NCBI GenBank assembly: GCA_047921175.1
Contig: JBLRWQ010000028.1
Coordinates: 1-37,628, forward strand
Direction of reading: 5' to 3'
Length of the DNA: 37,628 nt
Origin: T1Sed10-7 sp047921175
GTDB taxonomy: Bacteria > Actinomycetota > Nitriliruptoria > Nitriliruptorales > Nitriliruptoraceae
In this document: positions 34,357 to 37,628 of the stretch, one piece after another
How positions within the stretch are numbered: position 1 is the stretch's first letter
Layout: every line of letters begins with the position of its first letter
Program-made: the position numbers and the translations under genes
The notes under the pieces: generated by a model
Database searches by the model: none
Told to the model about the DNA's origin: nothing
What the model saw: the letters and a program-made list of their open reading frames with translations, nothing else

Positions 34357-34648
34357 CGAGCAGCTTCACGACCGCGACCACCGTGACGAGGACCGCGAGC
34401 CGGGTCACGTCGACCACCGGCTCGTAGCGGACCCGCCCGTCCTCCAGCACGTACGCGCCGACCGGACGGGCCCGGCCACCCCAGCCGGCACCCTGACCGA
34501 GGTTGCCGTCCTTGTCGGTGCCCGACCCACCGCCGCTGCCACCGCTGACGACCGCCAGCGGTACCACGGTGGCCCCACCGCGCTCGACAGGAGCACCGAC
34601 GACCCGGGTGGCCAGGTGCAGGATCGGGTCCGGCGGGCCGTCGCTCAT
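34325..34648 (-). CDS. GerW/YtfJ-like small membrane protein
   Basis: The 107-residue product has a central beta-like and Gly-rich part (RGGATVVPLAVVSGGSGGGSGT...GGRARPVGAYVLEDGRVRYEPVVD) and one C-terminal membrane helix at about 84-100 (AVLVTVVAVVKLLVIRRW). The 'VVPLA' strand, Gly-Ser loop and 'PVGAYVLEDGRVRY' strand are the YtfJ/GerW pattern, known from Bacillus spore germination and found in many actinobacteria that do not sporulate. The ATG overlaps the acyl-CoA dehydrogenase stop by 4 bases. Function here is unknown. Confidence 0.75.
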   Translation of the reverse strand: MSDGPPDPILHLATRVVGAPVERGGATVVPLAVVSGGSGGGSGTDKDGNLGQGAGWGGRARPVGAYVLEDGRVRYEPVVDVTRLAVLVTVVAVVKLLVIRRWLGTRR

Positions 34649-36441
34649 GGGGCGAGCTGCCCCGCGTCCAGCGCCCGGAGGTCGGCAGCACCAGCGGTCA
34701 CCGCGGGCGCGAGCCCGTGCACCGTTGGGACCAGCTGGGTGGCGAAGAAGCGCGCGATGGTGACCTTGGCGGTGAGGAACCTGGCCTCGTCGCCGCTCGC
34801 GCCCGCCTCCAGCAGCCGCTGGGCCGCGGCCGCCCCGCGGGCGAGCAGCACCCCGCCGACCACGGTGGCGAGCAGGCGCAGGTACGGGGTCGCGCCGGCG
34901 GCGACGTCATCCATCGCCTCGCGATGCTCCCCCAACCACCTCGTCGTGCGCTCCGTGACCTCGAGCGCGTCGACGAGCGACGTGCGGATCGCCTCCAGGG
35001 GATCCGGCAGCGCCGCCACCTCGGTGCGGAGGTCGGCGAGGAAGCCGGCGATGAACGCACCGCCGTCCATCGGGAGCTTGCGACCGACCAGGTCCAGCGC
35101 CTGGATGCCGTTCGTGCCCTCGTAGATGGGGGCGATGCGGGCGTCGCGGTAGTGCTGGGCGACCCCGGTCTCCTCGACGAAGCCCATGCCGCCGTGCACC
35201 TGCAGGGCCACGGAGGTCATCTCGACCCCGATGTCGGTCCCGAAGCCCTTGGACAGCGGGGTGAGCAGGTCGGCCAGACGCGCGTTGCGGGTGCGGGTCT
35301 CCTCGTCCGCGCCCGCGTGGGCCAGGTCGAGCGCGTAGGCGTTCAGGTAGCAGATGGCCCGGACCGCCTCGATGTTGGCCTTCATCGTCAGCAGCATGCG
35401 CCGGACATCGGCGTGCTCGATGATCGGGGCCTGCTCCCCGGGCGGGGTGGTCGGCCCGCGGCCCTGCCGGCGCTCCTGGGCGTAGGCCAGCGCCTGCTGG
35501 TAGGCCCGCTCCGCGATCGCGAGGCCCTGCAGGCCGACCCCGAGCCGCGCGTCGTTCATCATCGTGAACATCTGGCGCATGCCCTGGTTGGGCTCACCCA
35601 CCAGATAGCCGACCGCGCCGTCGCCCTGCTCCCCGAACGCCATCACGCAGGTCGGCGAGGCGTGGATGCCGAGCTTGTGCTCGAGCGAGACCACCTGGAC
35701 GTCGTTGCGCTCGCCCAGGCTCCCGTCGTCGTCGACCAGCACCTTGGGCACGATGAACAGCGAGATGCCCTTCACCCCGGGCGGTGCGTCGGGCAGCCGG
35801 GCCAGCACCAGGTGGATGATGTTGTCGGTCAGGTCGTGCTCGCCGTAGGTGATGTAGATCTTCTGTCCGGTGATGCGGTACGTGCCGTCGCCGGCGGGCA
35901 CGGCCCTGGTGGTGACCGCCCCGACGTCGGAGCCCGCCTGCGGCTCGGTCAGGTTCATCGTCCCGGCCCACTCGCCGGAGACCATCTTCGGCACGTAGGT
36001 GTCGAGCTGCTCCTGGCTGCAGTGGTGCTGCATCAGGTAGACCGCACCGGTGGTCAGCAGCGGCCCGAGCGAGAAGGCCATGTTCGCCGAGGTCATGAAC
36101 TCCTTGACCGCGTTCGCGACCGTCAGCGGGAAGGCCCCCCCGTCGAACTCCGCCGGGTGCTGGATCGCGCCCCAGCCGGACTCGACGTACTGGCGATAGG
36201 CGGTCTTGAAGCTCTCCGGCGTCACCACACCACCGTCGACGATCCGGGCCCCCTCGGCGTCACCGTCGCGGTTGGTGGGTGCGATGGCGCTGGCCGCGAA
36301 CCGGCCCGCCTCCTCCAGCAGGCCAACCACCAGGTCCGGCTCCGCGTGGGCGAAGGCCTCGGTGGCGGTCAGGTCCGCGAGCGGGGTCAGGTGCTCGAGG
36401 ACGAAGCGGACATCACGGAGCGGGGCGGTGTAGGTATCCAT
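34645..36441 (-). CDS. Acyl-CoA dehydrogenase, FadE5/DmdC-like long form
   Basis: This FAD enzyme introduces a double bond in an acyl-CoA and passes electrons to ETF. The 598-residue length, with an extra C-terminal helical domain (about 465-590), marks the FadE5/DmdC-like group. Visible motifs are MNLTEPQAGSDVG at 162-174 (FAD/substrate site), ITGQKIYITYGEHDL at 190-204, LQVHGGMGF at 413-421 and IYEGTNGIQALDL at 439-451. E441 is the likely catalytic base. The substrate (fatty acyl-CoA or 3-methylmercaptopropionyl-CoA) cannot be read. The ATG at 36441 lacks a Shine-Dalgarno but has a -10-like TAGCCT just upstream, consistent with a leaderless start. Confidence 0.93.
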   Translation of the reverse strand: MDTYTAPLRDVRFVLEHLTPLADLTATEAFAHAEPDLVVGLLEEAGRFAASAIAPTNRDGDAEGARIVDGGVVTPESFKTAYRQYVESGWGAIQHPAEFDGGAFPLTVANAVKEFMTSANMAFSLGPLLTTGAVYLMQHHCSQEQLDTYVPKMVSGEWAGTMNLTEPQAGSDVGAVTTRAVPAGDGTYRITGQKIYITYGEHDLTDNIIHLVLARLPDAPPGVKGISLFIVPKVLVDDDGSLGERNDVQVVSLEHKLGIHASPTCVMAFGEQGDGAVGYLVGEPNQGMRQMFTMMNDARLGVGLQGLAIAERAYQQALAYAQERRQGRGPTTPPGEQAPIIEHADVRRMLLTMKANIEAVRAICYLNAYALDLAHAGADEETRTRNARLADLLTPLSKGFGTDIGVEMTSVALQVHGGMGFVEETGVAQHYRDARIAPIYEGTNGIQALDLVGRKLPMDGGAFIAGFLADLRTEVAALPDPLEAIRTSLVDALEVTERTTRWLGEHREAMDDVAAGATPYLRLLATVVGGVLLARGAAAAQRLLEAGASGDEARFLTAKVTIARFFATQLVPTVHGLAPAVTAGAADLRALDAGQLAP

Positions 36442-36447
36442 AGCCGA

Positions 36448-36453
36448 AGGCTA
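36448..36453 (-). promoter_or_regulatory. Candidate -10 box for leaderless transcription of the acyl-CoA dehydrogenase
   Basis: On the minus strand TAGCCT ends six bases before the ATG at 36441, the spacing expected if the transcript starts at the A of the ATG. No Shine-Dalgarno is present and no convincing -35 is seen. Confidence 0.3.
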
Positions 36454-36525
36454 GCGACGAGGTGGAACGCGGCCCTAGGCGGAGCCGACGCGCCCGGGGA
36501 GACCCGCCCGCGCTGCGCCGACGGT

Positions 36526-36567
36526 GACGCCCGCCGGCGACGGCCAGAGGCGGACGCCCGCCGGCGA
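36526..36567. repeat. Two copies of a 15-bp direct repeat
   Basis: GACGCCCGCCGGCGA occurs at 36526-36540 and again at 36553-36567, 27 bases apart, in the divergent promoter region of the dehydrogenase and the MgtE-like gene. Each copy contains the palindrome GCCGGC. The repeat could be a binding site pair or a remnant duplication. Confidence 0.5.
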
Positions 36568-36654
36568 GGCGCCGGGGGCCGGACGGTGGTCGGCGGGCCG
36601 TCGCTAGCCTCACGGCCGGTGCCGTCCGGCGCCCCGTGGAGCGGAGGAGCCGCC

Positions 36655-37628
36655 GTGCCCCCACGCTGGCCCCAGGTGCCGCGCGTCCCGCGGCTGCTGA
36701 AGCTGGTCGGGCGCGCCATCGGGCTGCCGGTCGCCACCGTCCGGGCCTACTGGGCCCAGGAGTCCCGCAGCATCCGGACCGGCTCCGCCGCCCTGTCGCT
36801 GGGGCTCGGCGCGACCCTGATCGCCGGCATCGTCCTGGCGTCGGCGTCGGCGCAACTGGAAGCCGTCCCCGGGCTGCTCGCGCTGATCCCGGCCGCCATC
36901 GGGATGCGCGGAGCGATCTTCGGCGCGCTGGGGTCGCGGCTGGCGACGGGCATCCTGACCGGGGAGTTCGACCGCGACCTGACCCGCACCAGCTACCTGG
37001 GTCGCCAGGTCGAGGCGTCCACGGTGCTCACCCTGGCCTCGGCCCTGCAGGCGGGTGCGATCGCCTGGGCGGTCAGCGCAGCGCTCGGGCTCACCACGAT
37101 CCCGTTGCTGCGGCTGGTCGCGATCTCGCTGCTCGGCGCGCTGCTGTCCTCGGTCGTGCTGTTCGTCGTGGTGATCTGGATGGCACGCCGCAGCCAGGCG
37201 GTCGGGTTCAACCTCGACGATGCCGGGGCACCCATCATCACCGCGACCGGGGACCTCGTGACCCTGCCGGCGCTGCTGCTCGCGACGCTGGTGCTCCAGG
37301 TCCCGTGGCTGGCGGATGCGATCGGTGCCGTCGGGCTCGTGGCCGGCGTGGTCGCCGTGATCCTCGGGCTCCGGACCCACGATCCGCTGATCCGTCGGGT
37401 CGTCCGGGAGTCCCTGGTGGTGCTGACCATCGCGGTGACGGTGGACGTGCTCGCCGGGGTCGTGGTCGAGGCGCGCGCCGAGGAGCAGTTCCGCGCTGCC
37501 GCGCTGCTCGTCCTGATCCCCCCGTTCATCGCCAACTGCGGGTCGCTCGGCGGCATGCTCGCCAGCCGGCTCGCCTCCAAGCTCCATGTCGGCCAGCTCG
37601 ACCCGCGCCTGTTGCCCGGCAAGCTGGC
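36655..37628 (+). CDS. MgtE/SLC41-family divalent cation transporter, cut by the window edge
   Basis: The GTG at 36655 follows AGGAG with a five-base spacer; the frame is open for 324 residues to the right edge. After a basic start (1-40) there are about ten hydrophobic helices in two halves. The first contains 'GLLALIPAAIGMRGAIFGALGSRLATGI' (about 76-103) and 'NLDDAGAPIITATGDLVTLPALL' (about 186-208). The second starts with 'LLVLIPPFIANCGSLGGMLASRLASKLHVGQL' near the edge. Each 'GxxGxxxGSRL...' and 'D..P..T..GD' pair is the MgtE/SLC41 Mg2+ pathway signature. There is no N-terminal CBS or MgtE_N regulatory domain, so it is the short, two-repeat form. It probably imports or exports Mg2+ or another divalent cation. 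Confidence 0.9.
   Translation, partial: MPPRWPQVPRVPRLLKLVGRAIGLPVATVRAYWAQESRSIRTGSAALSLGLGATLIAGIVLASASAQLEAVPGLLALIPAAIGMRGAIFGALGSRLATGILTGEFDRDLTRTSYLGRQVEASTVLTLASALQAGAIAWAVSAALGLTTIPLLRLVAISLLGALLSSVVLFVVVIWMARRSQAVGFNLDDAGAPIITATGDLVTLPALLLATLVLQVPWLADAIGAVGLVAGVVAVILGLRTHDPLIRRVVRESLVVLTIAVTVDVLAGVVVEARAEEQFRAAALLVLIPPFIANCGSLGGMLASRLASKLHVGQLDPRLLPGKL

Overview
The window is 37.6 kb of very GC-rich chromosomal DNA from an actinobacterium. The evidence is a BldD-type regulator, an RsrA/SigR-type redox sigma module, a WhiB protein, the fused F420 enzyme FbiC with FbiA and FbiB, DUF3499, DUF6459, DUF5719 and TIGR03089 proteins, and frequent GTG starts. From memory, the gene order follows the Mycobacterium tuberculosis stretch from about Rv3221A to Rv3274c (rshA-sigH, Rv3235, secA1, hpf, comF-like, manB, Rv3258c, Rv3259, whiB2, fbiA-fbiB, manB/Rv3264c, wbbL1, Rv3267, Rv3268, an acyl-CoA dehydrogenase). 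The mycolata-specific genes are absent and a Wzm/Wzt polysaccharide exporter is present. This suggests a deep-branching actinobacterium, possibly of the Nitriliruptoria/Euzebyales type; that placement is inference.

Layout. Positions 1-2157 hold the start of a multi-pass membrane protein, a previously uncalled 26-residue peptide gene just upstream of it, an unknown conserved protein, and BldD. Positions 2238-4180 hold a sugar-nucleotide epimerase and the SigR-RsrA pair. Positions 4457-5853 hold two coupled genes (a membrane-anchored protein and a DUF6459 protein) that converge on secA. Positions 5872-12356 run on the minus strand: secA, a short hpf, a comF-like gene, a 56-residue Trm112-like protein, phosphomannomutase and a DUF6788 protein. 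Positions 12523-18487 hold DUF3499, a metallopeptidase-fold protein that has lost its HExxH motif, and a DUF5719/giant glycosyltransferase pair. Positions 18732-19820 hold whiB and an ECF sigma factor. Positions 20160-25104 hold divergent fbiC and fbiA-fbiB for coenzyme F420. Positions 25418-33416 form a minus-strand cell-surface polysaccharide block: three glycosyl or nucleotidyl transferases, the Wzm/Wzt exporter, an LCP ligase and a second LCP-like protein with a degenerate catalytic core. Positions 33577-37628 hold a TIGR03089 protein, a GerW-like protein, an acyl-CoA dehydrogenase and the start of an MgtE-family transporter.

How the genes work together. Phosphomannomutase, the nucleotidyltransferase, the epimerase and the glycosyltransferases make activated sugars and glycan; Wzm/Wzt export it; the LCP protein probably attaches it to the wall. 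FbiC makes the deazaflavin Fo, and FbiA and FbiB turn it into F420-polyglutamate. SecA exports protein, and HPF protects idle ribosomes. Control runs through SigR/RsrA (thiol stress), WhiB (Fe-S), an ECF factor and BldD (c-di-GMP). Most neighbouring same-strand genes overlap by ATGA or GTGA and are probably translationally coupled. Convergent gene pairs are usually separated by a hairpin that contains one or both stop codons.

I see no rRNA, tRNA, CRISPR array, insertion sequence or prophage. The most speculative but interesting part is the left edge, where a tiny peptide gene precedes a membrane sensor-like gene close to BldD.
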